DNA from: Wuchereria bancrofti
Lineage: Eukaryota; Nematoda; Chromadorea; Rhabditida; Onchocercidae
NCBI GenBank assembly: GCA_005281725.1
Contig: SSBO01000012.1
Span: 21,344,779 to 21,408,778, forward strand
Length of the DNA stretch: 64,000 bases
Direction of reading: 5' to 3'
Shown here: in pieces, positions 38,971 through 52,272 of the stretch
How the letters are laid out: each line of letters begins with the position of its first letter
How positions within the stretch are numbered: position 1 is the stretch's first letter
The notes under the pieces: model-generated
Database searches by the model: none
What the model was told of the DNA's origin: nothing
Seen by the model: the letters and a program-made list of their open reading frames with translations, nothing else
Program-made: the position numbers and the translations under genes

Positions 38971-41109
38971 GTCAAACAGTGTTTATTTCTCTAAAAGATC
39001 GAAAGATCATTTAAATGAGCTATTTTTCTATTTCTCTTTTCATCATCCAAACATCATTGCGATGTGTAAAAATTTAATTTTTATAACACATCAAAATTTG
39101 CAATGAATTTTGATTTAAATTAAAATTGATTGATAGATTAAAATAGAATCTAAAATTTTTAGGCCTATCACGTCCAGGAATTGCTATTTAATTTAATGTA
39201 TGCTCCACAGAATTTATATTGCTATGCATTGGATAGTAAATCAAATGCGCTATTTCATGAACAAATGCAAAATTTATCAAAATGTTTCCCAAATGTAATT
39301 TTAACTGAGCTTGAATATGAAGTGGACAGTGCAGGACACAATATGACCAAAAGTTATATGAAATGTTTGGAAAGTGTATCAAAGAAACCTGGATGGAAAT
39401 ATGCTATTTTACTTCAGGTAATCAATCAATAATTAATCACAACAAATTCAGTAATTGCTTGAAATTTCTAAAATCTAGCAAAAAGTATTACGGTTAATCT
39501 AACACACACACACACACACATATAAATGCATGCACATGCATAAATGCATGCATATACATGCACATATGCATTGCATGTACATTGCTGCATAATTTATTAA
39601 AACATTATGTATAATTTGAGAGAGCAATTTTTCAGCTAAAAATGCATCAATTGATTGCCTTTTTTTTTTTTACATATATTTATTAAAGTAATGAAAACAC
39701 TCATTCATTCATTCATCTTAATTAGTAACTTTTATTTTAATTAGCAATTTTATTCTAATTAAAGACATTAGGAAGGATTTGCATAATGTGCAATGTATTT
39801 TTATAGAATGATGATTTCCCAATAAAAAGTAATTATGAAATGGTAAAAATATTGGATATACTTAATGGAAGTAATGCAATTAATGTTGGAAGACCATATC
39901 GTCATCGTATACCGCAACATGTCGATTGGAGTTATGCTGGTTTACAACTTTTTAAAGGTTGGTAAAAATTTAATTGTGCAAAAATTTTACATTAAAATTT
40001 GATATACTTCACTGATATATTTTTTTAAACTTTTATATTAATAGCATTAATGTTTTTAAATTTTCCACAATATGAAATGATAATTCGATAATATTCTATC
40101 ATACAATATTCCTGTTGTCTTATTATGCATATATATATATATGTTTATTATATGGTATTTGCAGATTCAAGCAAAAATGTTCCGGATTCACATCTAAAAA
40201 TTGCTAAAGGAAGTCCATCTGTTGCATTGTCAAGAGGTTTTGTAGATTATGTAATGGGAGAATTGAATTTGACAACTCTTATTAACATTTTTGATTCGAA
40301 ACCATTCGGAACTGATGAAATGATCTTTCATAGTTTACATTCCGATGATGCTTTAGGTAAATTTAAACATCAATTTTACAATAAGAGTACAATAAATGAA
40401 AGACAGAAATAGGGAAAAAAAAATCATATAAGATGAAAATTATTGTTGAATTCAACAAAGAGAACGAATGCATAGAATAAATTATCCAATTTCTAATATT
40501 GAGCAAAAATTGAATTTACATTTACAGATGCTCCTGGTGGCTTTACAAGAAAATGCATTGATGAACAAAACGATTTTACCACTAGGTTAGTTCAATAGCA
40601 ATTTTCATCTGATATTTTTCTACTACATGACAGAAATGATCATTCAATAAAAGAAGAATGTACAGATGACATTATTTGTAATCTCAAAATTCATACTTCT
40701 GTAATTTCCTATTTTTTTTTTCTTCTGTTAACTACAAAAGTAAGTAATGATTATGAAACTGTTAATTACAATTAATTACTCGTAGTAATTAGATAATTAC
40801 GTCTAACATTATAGATACGTAGCGTGGTCCTGGTCAAATCGACCATGTAAAAGTGGCAACTATCGACATAGTGCTTGCGTATTTGGTGTTGCTGATTTAA
40901 ATCTTTTGGAAAATATTCAGCATTTATTTGCTAATAAAATGTTATCGGAAAATGATTATGGAGCGATTGCTTGTTGGGCAATGCGTTTCTCTAAACGAAT
41001 TGCAAGCAAATCAACCGTTGATTTTGAGAATTATAAACAAAGTCAAATTGTACGATTTAATCAGGATAAAGATATGTGGAGAAAAAATATATCAATGTTT
41101 GAGTGCTAA
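37786..41109 (+). CDS. Core-2/I-branching-type glycosyltransferase (GT14), copy B
   Basis: Second GT14 enzyme, paralogue of the gene at 27379. Eight exons in phase: 37786-37867, 38016-38203, 38457-38615, 39163-39417, 39807-39957, 40165-40356, 40528-40585, 40815-41109; 459 aa. Exon 1 encodes a signal anchor (LSIISLLIVFQLLSN). The stem encoded by exon 2 is acidic and Thr/Gly-rich and differs completely from copy A. The catalytic part is close to copy A: FPIVFIRVIYR, ELLFNLMYAPQNLYCYALD, EVDSAGHNMTKS, PGWKYAILLQNDDFPIKS (donor-binding region), FGTDEMIFHSL with the presumed catalytic Glu, APGGFTRKCID, then SACVFGVADLN and HLFANKM, ending in SMFEC. The last five exons share boundaries and phases with copy A, so the pair arose by tandem duplication; N-terminal exons were replaced or diverged. 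Confidence 0.92.
38932..38970 (+). repeat. CAAT tetranucleotide microsatellite
   Basis: About nine uninterrupted CAAT units in the intron before the fourth exon of GT14 copy B. Confidence 0.95.
39501..39580 (+). repeat. CA microsatellite followed by TGCATG-rich repeat
   Basis: About ten CA units, then repeated ATGCATGCA / CATGCACAT motifs to about 39580, in an intron of GT14 copy B. The second part is nearly palindromic throughout. Confidence 0.9.
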
Positions 41110-42560
41110 AAGATGAAATTAAAATGCTTATGTATTATTTTGAGGAAGAATTGAAGCAGTGATAAAGTGATAAAGATAATGAATTGTAAATCACAAATAC
41201 ATACTATCTAACAATTAGCATCAATTAAACAAAGAAAATGAGATATTATTGTAAGTCTTAGCATTCCTTACTAATCAATTTTGATAATGGCAAATTATAG
41301 CATACATGAAATAAGTTTTTAAATTGTCAACATAAAAACTACACATCTGCTATCAAATAAGATAAAGTAAATTGAAGTAATCTTAATTGGTAATTTAAGT
41401 AATCTTAATTCGACATCGGCATTAAAGTTTGATAATAGCCACAAAAAGCTCAGAAAAACATGCTACAGCGATGAATAAAACATTTCTAAAAATATGAGAA
41501 GCGACAAAAATAAGGAAAACGAAATGTAATGCTGACAATATTTCCTCTAAAATCAATCTTTGATTCATAAATACTGCAATTTTGTCTACATTAATTAGAG
41601 AGTATTTGAAAAAGTCGATATTACCAAGAAATGCCTTAAATGAATGTGAAGAAAAAAGAAGTGTAATGGTGACTGTATTTGTAAACATTCCAAATTGAAG
41701 AGTCTTCTTAGAGGCAGTCCCTTTAAATGGAAAAACAAATTCTGATGCCTTAAATCCCGTCGGGACTATTTGTAACTGTAAAGACAAAACTTTCCTCATC
41801 TGTTAACAATTCGTTCTTGGGTGATGCCATCTAACACAAGAAATAATGATTGCTGATTAGACACAAATTTGCGCCTCTTCCGTGCGCTAAGGCTATCATG
41901 CTTTGTATCCGGTACGCATTTCATTCATCACTACTACACTGTGTTGAAGTCAAATTTTTTATTTTGAAAACAAAAAATGTAGCATAAAAAAAAAAATACT
42001 ATGAAAAAAATAAAAGCACCATATCATTTAGGTACATGATATAACCAAATAACATTTGGTTGAACGTCAGTTCTTCACTGTATTAGATCAATGACCAAAA
42101 ATCCCAAATGCAAATCTAAAACTTTGCACACAGCTAGGTTCAGACTGAAGAAGTTTTTTGTCATCTACTCAATAAACCATTATAGATGAATGATGTAAGG
42201 CCTCTCAGAATCAAAGCGATTAATATGTTTTGTAAAAAATCAGGCAAAACTCGATAAAGTCTGATATGAGATCAAAGAATCAGAGATATATGCAGAAATG
42301 AACAAAATATGCAAGGAAATTGAACAAGCGTCACTGGTGATATCTTTCTATTCACAAAGTCTGAAATTTGAAATTCCCTGCTTTGTAGTTTTGAAAAAAG
42401 TTTTCCCGTCCAACTTTAAAATGTTCACCTAACAATGATAAAAAGATGAATGATAAACAAGTCTACAAGTGTCTTTTGCCAGCAAGAATCAAAGGACACG
42501 ACAAATAAACCATCAAAAATAATTCACAAGCAATGCCTGTCAATGACGCTTCCTTTATAC
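41110..42560. other. Intergenic region between GT14 copy B and POLE3 (tail to tail)
   Basis: Mostly AT-rich non-coding sequence; includes the possible MSP-domain fragment at 41422-41829 on the minus strand. Nothing else supported. Confidence 0.5.
41422..41829 (-). pseudogene. Possible broken MSP/VAP-domain gene fragment
   Basis: A 125-codon open frame (41799 down to 41422) starts with residues reminiscent of the beginning of a nematode major-sperm-protein-type domain: LQIVPTGFKASEFVFPFKG then TASKKTLQF. After that the resemblance stops and the rest is hydrophobic (ILSALHFVFLIFVASHIF, NVLFIAVACFSELFVAIIKL). A different frame just upstream begins MASPKNELLTDEESFVFTV right after a TGTGTTAG acceptor-like site near 41830, so a frameshift would be needed to join them. 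Either a decayed gene or a chance frame in AT-rich DNA. Weak call. Confidence 0.25.
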
Positions 42561-43473
42561 TTAATCATCATCATCCATAATAACATCTAACAACATTTTT
42601 TTCGTTCCAGGTTCATCTGAAGTAATTGTTTTTGCAAGATCGGAAATACCGCCTCTTTGCGAAGCATTTTTTAGGATCTCTAACACGGGTGGATCATTAT
42701 TTTGTCCACGTCCCGCTTTTCTTTTTTTGGCTTCCTCATTCCTTTGCTGTCTGTTGGCTTTCCATATCTCTACTGCTTCCTTTACCTGCAGTTACTAAAA
42801 CTAAAATGATATCCTGTGAATAATCCACTATTTATTAAGAAAGAAGACAAATGGATAAACGGCCCAGTGATAAAGGATTGCCCTGACTTACACATTTCTT
42901 TACAAGCAAACTGGCTGGGAGGAAAACAACAAAGGCCAAAAGACAACCGAATTCTTTGTTTTATATTCATTCCACTTCTTTCTCTCTAAGCATAAGGTCT
43001 ATTTTTAGCAATCAGTAAGTGCCAAAGACCCAATAAATATGAATTTCAATAAATATGAACCGGCTTCTCCAACTCTTCGCATTCCAAAACTCGCACCGCA
43101 TTTAAAACATCCACCGCAGTAACTGTCTTGCGTTTGTTAGATACTGCACATTCTTGAGCATACGTCGCAGCATGCAAAATGAAAACTGCTGCAGCGCGGG
43201 CTATCGCTATTCGTGCATCCTACAATATCAGCAGTTTTTATCCCATGCTCCATAAGCTGCTTATTCATTGTTAAAATGGAAAAGGTTTCAAAGAAAAAAA
43301 GAACCAATAGCACAATGTACTGTTGATAAGAAAAAATCACAAAAACTCCATTAATCCTCTAAAATACTGCAAACCTTAGAAATGATAACACCAGGCGGTA
43401 GTGCATCTTTCACTAAACGACCGATCACAGTTTGTGGCAGCCGCAGATCCTCAGCTACATCTCCGTCTGCCAT
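42561..43473 (-). CDS. POLE3: DNA polymerase epsilon subunit 3 / CHRAC17 histone-fold protein
   Basis: Histone-fold protein that pairs with POLE4 in DNA polymerase epsilon and with CHRAC15 in the ISWI-type chromatin accessibility complex; it helps bind DNA and handle histones at the fork. Three exons in phase: 43375-43473, 43061-43219, 42561-42785; 160 aa (human 147). The fold covers residues about 8-85: DLRLPQTVIGRLVKDALPPG, then DARIAIARAAAVFILHAA, CAVSNKRKTVTAVDVLNAV and LECEELEKPV. The helix after it (VKEAVEIWKANRQQRNEE) is followed by a basic stretch (KKRKAGRG) and an acidic end (MDDDD), the same plan as vertebrate POLE3 but with a much shorter acidic tail. The start Met is the first of the family motif; no clear leader acceptor stands next to it. 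Confidence 0.95.
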
Positions 43474-46426
43474 TTTAAAAAAAAAAATCTTTTCCTTAAA
43501 AAAAAGAAGTCAAAATATTATGTTTGGCGTGCATAAATTGTAGCACAAATTTTAGTACATATTACTCCAAGAGTGTATCATTGATAAAAAAAGAAAGTAA
43601 CATAAATCAGTTTTCAACCATTAATGAGAGATCAAACAAACGTTTTCTCGTATCTCATAGAAATGAATTTATGCGTTATACATATTGCGTACGTTACGTG
43701 ATTACATCTCAACAACAATCGATAATGCATCGTTTAAAGACATCAATCAAAAATCTCTCCTACCCATTCATCCACCTACTCACCCACTTCCATCCTTTCC
43801 AAGTTGAATTCACTCAAAAATTTTTTCAAAAAGACTCTTCATGCCGAATTTTAAGAATGTTAGAATTCGTAACATTAAAGTTCGTCCATGCTTCCGTTTG
43901 AAAAAACTGATCCCATACTTTCTTTTTTATCTTCTTTTTATGTGTGTGTGTGTTTTTTTTTTCTGGCTTACCTGTTATTGAATAATTTGTCGTAATAATT
44001 TCAAAATGTGATTTATATGATATTTTTCTTTTCTTCGTGTGAAATATTTTGCAAGAAATGAATAATTCGTTGGAAGATATTTTTTCCATTTCAATTGAAC
44101 ACTTAATTTCAATATCCAAAGTAAAAATCAAAAGTTTTTGCTATCATTTTCTGTACTATTCATTATACTAAACCATATGAATAAAAATTTAGAAAAAAAA
44201 AAGGAAAACAGAAAAATTATTTCTTTTACGAATGAATTATTGGAGATTATCCGTAAAACCGGATTTCTTGTTTTTCACCAGTTTAAAAATTGTGCAACGG
44301 TAGTTCCTTTTTTTTTTCATCCATTTTCTTTAAATTTTAAATTTTTGGTGTAATAAAAGAATCCTTTCTGAAAAATGTGGAAACACGATACAGAGATCAA
44401 AGATGTAATGGGATGCATAAGGTATCACCCTCGAATGTTTTACAATATCAAACAAGTTTCTTCACAAATTTCACGGAGTAAAAATCATCTCAATCAATTT
44501 CTGGTTGAAAATTTTTGAAATTAATAAAGTAATTCCAAAAAATAATACAGCTCAGAAAAGAAAAATGAAACTAAAAATGTGAAGAGGTGAAGAATTCAGA
44601 TGGAAATAGTAGTGGACATATGACATTTGCAATTAATAGTAATTTGTTTAATTTAAATTTGTGAAGAAAATGAACTAATAAATGTTATATGCATATTATA
44701 ATGACGATAACTATTCAATTTTTTTCATTAAAATAGAATTTAAACTTTCAGATTGGCCATCTAAGATCACTTAATTAAGCTATAAGTAAGCAGATAAGAT
44801 AGATATTTACAGGTATGCTTGATATTTACAGGTATGACCCTGTAATATTTTTTTTGGAATTCATTCATAGTATTAAATTTGAATAATTTAGCAAAAAGTT
44901 CCTTTTTTCTGCTCTCTTATATCTATCGTTTGTTACTTTTACATATTCTTAAATTGTGACTCTTCTAAAGTTGCAAAGATTATTTTTAAGAATGGAAAGT
45001 AATTTATATCATTTTTTTTTTTTTTTTTGTATTTTTCGCTACAAAAAAAAATTATTGGAAATCAGAATTTACCGTTAGATTTGTAGATGGGAGGAAGTAA
45101 AGTTAATTTAATAATTTTGACTCATTTGTTTTGATTTGGAAACTATCAATTTTTCCTTTGCGTTTAATTGAAAACAAATAATTGAGGAGAATTAACAGAA
45201 TAATCATTATTGGACAATCGAAGAGATTCCTGTTAATGATATTTGCATTTTACTTAATTAATTAATTAATTAACTTATTTACAAGTGAAATATAATTGTA
45301 AAGTTGTTTTCGATGATTTAAGTTGATAGAATTTTGATAACGTTAATTTTTAATCAATTGTTCAGATCAAATAAATTCTCCATTGTCAAAGTCAGCTTCA
45401 CACTAATTTTTTTTACCTTTCTTGCAGTGGCTTTTTTTTTCATCATGTAACATTGACTTATTTTTCAAATCTTATAACCGGTTTTAAAAAAAAAAAAGAA
45501 GGGAACAAAGGAAATCTTGAATTTATGCTCTGATAATAATGCAAAGGTGTACCATTTGTCCATACATGAATCAGTTAAAATTTTTTCTTTTTTTTTTTTT
45601 ACATTTCGTCCTTTTTGATACATTTAATGGAATGATAAGTAATAAAACATGGCAATTAGTGTTAATTAATAATAACATTAATTAATTATTCTTATCAGAA
45701 ACAACGTTCATAATGTTCTGAAATAATATTTGCAATACTAATTTCAAGCTTGAATGAAGAAAAAGAAAAGACTTTTTGAAGAGTTGAAGAAATAATCCTT
45801 CTTTCTTATTATCATTAACATTTTAATTATTCAAAAATTACTTTATCCTTCACAAAATTCGATTGATTTTTCAAATAACAAAAAAAAAAAGACATTTTTC
45901 AAACAATGACAATTAATGATGATAATGAATGAAAAGACGGATATTGGTTAGTGTAAGGATAGAAAATGAATGAATGAATGAGGTGGAGTTGATGTGAATC
46001 GAAATATTATGATTAAACCGGTTACAATTGCTATTCAAAAGAGCCCATCGTTTCATTCTTTCTGGTTGTATTAAATTAACCAATCTAATCTCATCTAATC
46101 TAGTTCCTGGTTAACTTTTCATCTATTTCAATACTGGTTCTATTAACTTTTTAACCATTTCTAATCTAATTCTCGAAAATATTTACTCAAGATCAAACTA
46201 TTCATCTAAACATTTACTTCAAACTATCTATATTCAAATATTCCTAATCATATTCATTATGATATTACAATTTCCTATTCAATCAATCTATCAAGTATAG
46301 TGTTGCAATTATTTGAATTAAAACTATTGTTAAAAGAATTATTAGAAAATTTATTTGTTTCCATCATTTCTATCATTCTTATATTTGCTCAAAATGTGTG
46401 AATAGGAAAAGTGCTTCTTCTAACAA
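43474..46426. other. 3 kb intergenic region between divergent POLE3 and secreted-protein genes
   Basis: AT-rich with many poly-T and poly-A runs and an ATTA simple repeat near 45257-45275. Open frames at 43524-43901 (+) and 43826-44131 (-) overlap each other on opposite strands and show no motif. No gene called. Confidence 0.55.
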
Positions 46427-49400
46427 ATGTATTTAGTGGTGACAATTATTATACTTCTGATAGGACAAGCAAATGGTCAGTACGGTGAAATAGCATCACT
46501 CATTGGTGATTCTCTTACACCAGGACTTTTCGGCAGTTCAGCTAGTGGTTTAGCTGGAGCTGCTTCAGGTCTTCTTGGCAAGATTGGAACATGTTTGTTT
46601 TATTTTTCAGAATAATGAAAATCTTTCAGCTCTTAGATAAATTTCACTTCAACAAATATCTCAAATATGAATTCGAACATTATTTTTTTTTTTCGAATAG
46701 CAATAGTTTAAAAAACTTACTTTTTACTTACCAATGAGCATAGTAAATCTGTCATAAAATTTTTGACATATTTAAATGATAGTTTTAAACTGTTATGCAT
46801 AGCTTAGGGTAAATATGACTTATTTTGTTTTGATGCGATTGATTATTTCAGAGTAATAATCATGATGAACACATGAAGCAGAAATAATTACAATGTTCTT
46901 TTTTTTTTTTTTTTTCAGTGTATCAAATTGCTCAAGGTGCATTACAATTAACAGGTACCGGTGTTGGTATCCTGAATCAGGCTGCAGAAGGAAAATGGTT
47001 TAATAAAGTTGTTGAGGAAGCTAGAAATGTAAGTTCGTCTCAAAATTTTCTCATTTGTAAAAGAGACGCAAGAAATAAAAAAGTATTTCATAGTAACTGT
47101 GCATATTCTTAGCCAAAAAAATATTTTTTTGATTTGTTGAATTTTTAGAAATTTCTCATAAAATGGCAGTGAGACTAAAAATGGAATTTTTAAATTGAAA
47201 TAACTGAAGTGTAAAAGATCCAAAATTAGCAAAAAAAAAAAAAGCATTTAAATAGAATTTTGCATAACAATAAAACATGAAAATAGAATGAAATCAAAGA
47301 AAAAAAAAAAAGATTTTTGATTGAACATTGCTTTAGTTTTTGGTTGACCTCTTAAATTGAAGATACTTTGAGGATCCATTAATTTATTTTCTTAAAAAGA
47401 GGTCTCTCATATCATGTATATTTATTTAAAATAAAAAAGAAATAAATTTCATCCACTATTTTTTGGATTCTTATATATCAAAAAGTTATAAGAAAGTTGA
47501 TTTATACCAGTGAGTATGCTAATATATAGCGATAAGTGAGGTTTTATTATTTGTTTTTCATAAGTACTCAAAAGTTTTATACAGTGTTTTTCTCTCTAAC
47601 ATCAGGTGCTGCAATTTCAATTAATAACTTTCCAAAAAATAATTTCAAAATTATTCAGAAATTTTTTTTTTAAATACTTCATTTTATTTCAATTTCCGGC
47701 TTTACTTTTTAAAGTTGCCATTAAATGTATGAAAGTGGCGAAAACTATAATCCGTCTTTCATTTCAGTAGAATTTATTGTTAGTTTTTCTTAAAAAAAAA
47801 ATACTCTCTTGCAAAAGTGGATCTTTTATGACAAATTATATTGCTTTCTTTCTAGGCTAATCGGGAAATTCAAGAGAGAACACTGATTGGTACGTACATT
47901 ACTTCAATTTTTGTTTAGTTATTTCCATTTCCAATTTAAATACTTTTTAATTGTACCAAAATGAAGTAGTAATATTTGTTTATTGTGAAACAAGAACTGC
48001 TGACTTCTTTCTTTAAAATTTATGATTAATTTATATTGGCCCTAGTCATTTGAAATTTGTTGACCGCAAATGGAAATCAGCCGGTTCGTTTGAAGCACTT
48101 ATCTTGGCCACTATCAATGTTTTGCTTTCCTCCAAAGTAACCAAAATAGCAAAAAGGCTAAATTACAGTTTTCCGTTTTTTCCATTTCGATTTTTTAAAT
48201 TCTAGAACCGAGTAGTTGTTAACTGGAAGAAAATGCAAATATATTAATAACGAATATATCAATATTCATAGTGATATTTAAATCACGAACATGCCTTGGA
48301 GAAGTGTAACAGAATTTTCTGAAATTTCCGTACGTAGTAGGAAAATAAGTTATCGGTGAAAATTAGTCAGTGTCAAATTCATTATATCGTAAAAATGAGT
48401 GTGTAGGAGGCGTAAAACTCATTCATCATTTAAAATGAAGATTGAGAAACGAATGAAAAAAATAAATAAATAAAAAGGAGAGTAGATGGTAATACATTAT
48501 TGCTCCATAACCTGTTCTTTTCCGGAATCGTCAATTTCGGGTTTTCTCAAATTTTTAATCCTATTATGACAATGTCAAAGTCCTAAACATCAAACTGAAA
48601 AATGGTGAACATGGAAAAAATTAAAATTGCAAATAAGTTGGAGTTGACGGTTGTAATAATCCTACTTGATACGCAAAGAAAAAAATGAGTTTCGATAGCC
48701 AAATAAATGCACTTGCCTTTTAACTTTTGGATGATTTCGAAGACGAAAGAAATGTAAAACAATTCCAGGAAATAGATTGGAACCCGATTACTCTCAGTTT
48801 GGCATTAATTTTCCGGCACCGGCACCTAGTGACTATGATCATGAAGAAACTATGAAACTGGAAAGTCTTATTCCAATCAATGCTAATAATATGACAATTG
48901 AGAGAATTGTTTCAACTGGAACTCCATTAATTACTTTGTTTCCGGAAGAGGTAAATGAAGCTTTTTCAGCTGAAAATTTTATATAATTGATGAAAGCTAT
49001 TTATTGTTAAAAATGAGGGAAAGAATTGAAATGATCGATAGTTAACCTATATTTGAAGTTTGAAGTTATTATTTATATTTCGGAAATGAAAGTCAACTTA
49101 CGCTTTTACAAACATTCAGTACAATTATTTCCGTTTTGTTATCGCATAGTCTATTATTATATTCTGTTTAAGTAATCCGATTTGATATGTATCAACCAAA
49201 ATCTATACTGATAATTATCCATCATACACAAATTCATATCGAAATAAATTTATTTTATTCATTGTCTATTTAGAAAGAGACGAATAATTTAAACGGAAAA
49301 GAAAACCGAAATACTGTGAATTTAATTGGCGTCAATGAAAATGGAAATGGAGAAAACACTGAAAGGGTTAGTATGAATAAATTTTAACAGTTATAATCAT

Positions 49401-51157
49401 GAACAAGAAGGAATGGTTTGTTTTTAGTAAAATTTTCAAAATTCAAATTAACTCAATTTCTGTGTGGTGTCTCGAATCTTCTCAAAGTTCTAAAAAAAAA
49501 AAAAAAAACTAACCAGCAAATAATCTTTCAAGACTCAAAAAAAATTACGAAAAAATATGTTTCATAAAATCATTTATTAAAATTACAGAATACAATGAAT
49601 TGCAGATATTTTCAGGATAAAAAATTAGAGCTCACTGAAGGGAAATTAGCAAAATTACAGCGATTTATTGCGTTGTTACATGAAAGTAACATAACAGGAA
49701 ATGACTTGAATGAGTTGACACAAATGCTTGAAGAAGAAAGATTGAACAGATCAAAATCAGTCAAATCAACCACCGAATCTCGAATTATTTTCACTAATGC
49801 TACTTCAGCAACTCTCACTGCAACTTCAACACTTCAACAAATAAACAACGAGACAAGGTAGTTAATTTATTTGCAATTCTCTCAATTTTGAAATTTTTTA
49901 TCGCTTGAATGGAATGTCTCCAGTTGTTGAAGCATTTATTGACACTCAAAGAGTTTTTCGAGACAGTCATTTCATTATTCTAAATGTTTTTGTCTTTTTG
50001 ACACTAAGTATCTTCGACATTTAGAGAGTTGAAGTTTTAAAGACTTCGCAATTATGTTGACATTATGTTGCAGTGTCAAATTTTAATTTTAAAATTAAAC
50101 TAAAATTGCACTTCATTTACAGCAAAACTTTCATCACTGCTCCGCCAATAACTTTTCGACACATAGAAACAGGTGATGTCACTGATAACGAAGATAGTGA
50201 TCTGCTTCCATCTTCTACTTCAAGATCAAGAGCAGTAATCACTTATTTATTTATATTTACAAAGTAGCAAATTTATTAGTCAATGAAAATTTAAAAATTT
50301 TGAATGACAAGAAGTACTTCAGATAATTGTTTTATTTACTAGAGAGCAGTTGTGATCAAATATCAACAAAGTAATCAACCTAAAATCAATTCAACATTGG
50401 CAACTATTTATCGTACCAGGAAATATCCTCGTCGTACAGCATATCAAGCACGACTACCGTTTGTCACCATTGCTACTCATACTGAAGCTAACATAGAGAA
50501 ACCAAAGCAGTCAAAAGTAGATATGAATGAAAGAGCAATTCCGCAACTTCACTTAACAAGTATTTCTTGACAACAATTCATATTTAATTTATTTCCGTTA
50601 TTTATTAATTGCAATTATTATGAAAGCACATGATTCCTTAACAGTTGATCTCTCTGAGAAAATAGCTTTTGATAATTTTTTGAAACCAATAAGTACAATT
50701 TTCTTTTCTGTTCAAAATTCTTAAAAATTTTTTATAGTAATGAATTCAGATGAATCGAGTAATGTTCATACAAGAGTTCAGCTGATAAAAAGTTTTTTTT
50801 TTTTTCTTTTCAGAAGTATTTAATAACAAAATTTCTCTTTCAGAGCAAAAGCCAACTGTCCTAAGACAACAGTTTTTGCAACCAACTGCTTTGAATCCAT
50901 TTGGACAATCGGAAGTTTTCTTACCTGCGCCAGCTTCCGGAATTTCTCAAACTGCCACACTTCCACCTTCACTTTATTCGCAACCTTTGAATGCCATTAG
51001 ATCCTATCCTCCACACACGTCCGCTATAGGTCATAATACAAATAATGGGTTATGGACTCATCAGAATTCTAAATATATTCTGGGACAGCCGAATTCATAT
51101 TTTAACTCAAACGCTGATCCATTCATCCTACCTTTCTATAATCGAAACCCATCATGA
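46427..51157 (+). CDS. Secreted, N-glycosylated protein of unknown family
   Basis: I do not recognise this gene. Nine exons in phase: 46427-46592, 46919-47028, 47856-47889, 48769-48950, 49274-49366, 49616-49857, 50123-50234, 50343-50559, 50844-51157; 489 aa. A signal peptide (LVVTIIILLIGQANG) is followed by a Gly/Ala/Leu-rich segment (GLFGSSASGLAGAASGLLGK) and a second amphipathic part (LQLTGTGVGILNQAAEGKWF). Then comes a Pro/Asp/Asn-rich region (FPAPAPSDYDHEE), a short helical, probably coiled-coil block (LELTEGKLAKLQRFIALL ... ELTQMLEEERL), a Ser/Thr-rich stretch and a Pro/Asn/Ser/Tyr-rich C-terminus. Six N-glycosylation sequons (NMT, NIT, NRS, NAT, NET, NST). Only one Cys-poor composition, so no disulphide-rich fold. 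Likely extracellular matrix, cuticle-associated or excretory product; that is inference. Exon 8 start (50343) could shift by a few bases. Confidence 0.8.
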
Positions 51158-51712
51158 AACTTGCTAATTGCCTGTGATAATTATTATATTACTGGCTCAT
51201 TATAAGATTATTTGTAAAAAGTTGTGCATTTGTTAGGTGTATACGTGTTACTACAAGCCAATCTGTTCATTGTTTTTCAAAATGAATTATAAATATAGAA
51301 ATTTTAAATTTGTCATATGCATGAACATTGTGACAGATTAATAATGAAAACACTGTGAAAGTAATATTTAATAATTTCAACGGTTTTAGCAATGAAACAA
51401 GATAACCGTCTAGACAAGAACAACAGAGTAAAAAGCTATACTCTATTTGCCGATTTCTGACAAAATAACTGCTGGTAAAAGTATGGCTGCAGCACATTGA
51501 ATCGATTTTTTGAATTCTTCAAAAAAGTCGAGAGAGATTGAGATCGATAGATGTATAAAAAATGTTGGATTTTTACTAGACAAAATGAAATATAGCTAAA
51601 CCATAACTGATTATGAATCTGACCCTTGAATCTAGAAGAACAAAGACATTAAGCGATAGTATTGTTGTGAATGATTAGAGTAATAAATGAAGGAAGTAAG
51701 GTCATAGTCATT

Positions 51713-52272
51713 TGATCTTTTCTTTGCTTTGTTCTCTTCATCTTAGCACCGATACACAATCTTATGTATTTTACATCTTAGCTAAAGAATTAGTGTCATC
51801 GAATATGCAAACAAAAGTTGCATTAATTATTCGTTGAGTGAAATGAAAAGAGACTGAAACGGAATTTCCTAATGGCAAACATGGAAGAATGCCTAAAGCT
51901 AAGCATTAGCGTCACAGAAAGGCTTAGAAGATTGAGTCGATCACATCTTCTCAACAATTACCTCTTGCATAATTATCTACTTTAGTACTTCAATCTTTAA
52001 GTGATGAGACAATCTTATTGAATTGTTAATGTCTGGTCATTTCACCTTTCTTTTCTTACCTTTATCTTTTTATTCACTCCTATGAATGACACTCTTTTTT
52101 TCCAAGTCTGCTTGTCAACCACTTATGACTCAACACTTTCCACATTTCCAAACGATTTAAACTATTTTCAATAATCTTTTAAATTATCTTAAGTTATTTA
52201 ATATATGTTGATGTTACACAACTTTTTGTGCTTTTTTCCATCCAGTCATCCAATAATGTGTCGTTTTCCCTT
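51713..52272 (+). repeat. Dispersed repeat, copy B
   Basis: Matches 25390-25790 in the same orientation over most of its length, interrupted at about 51772-51955 by roughly 180 bases absent from copy A. Highest similarity is over 51958-52065, where about nine in ten bases agree by eye. Confidence 0.85.

Noticed and set aside
43524..43901. 125-codon plus-strand frame
   Set aside because: No motif, no splice or leader context, overlapped by an equally long opposite frame; consistent with chance.
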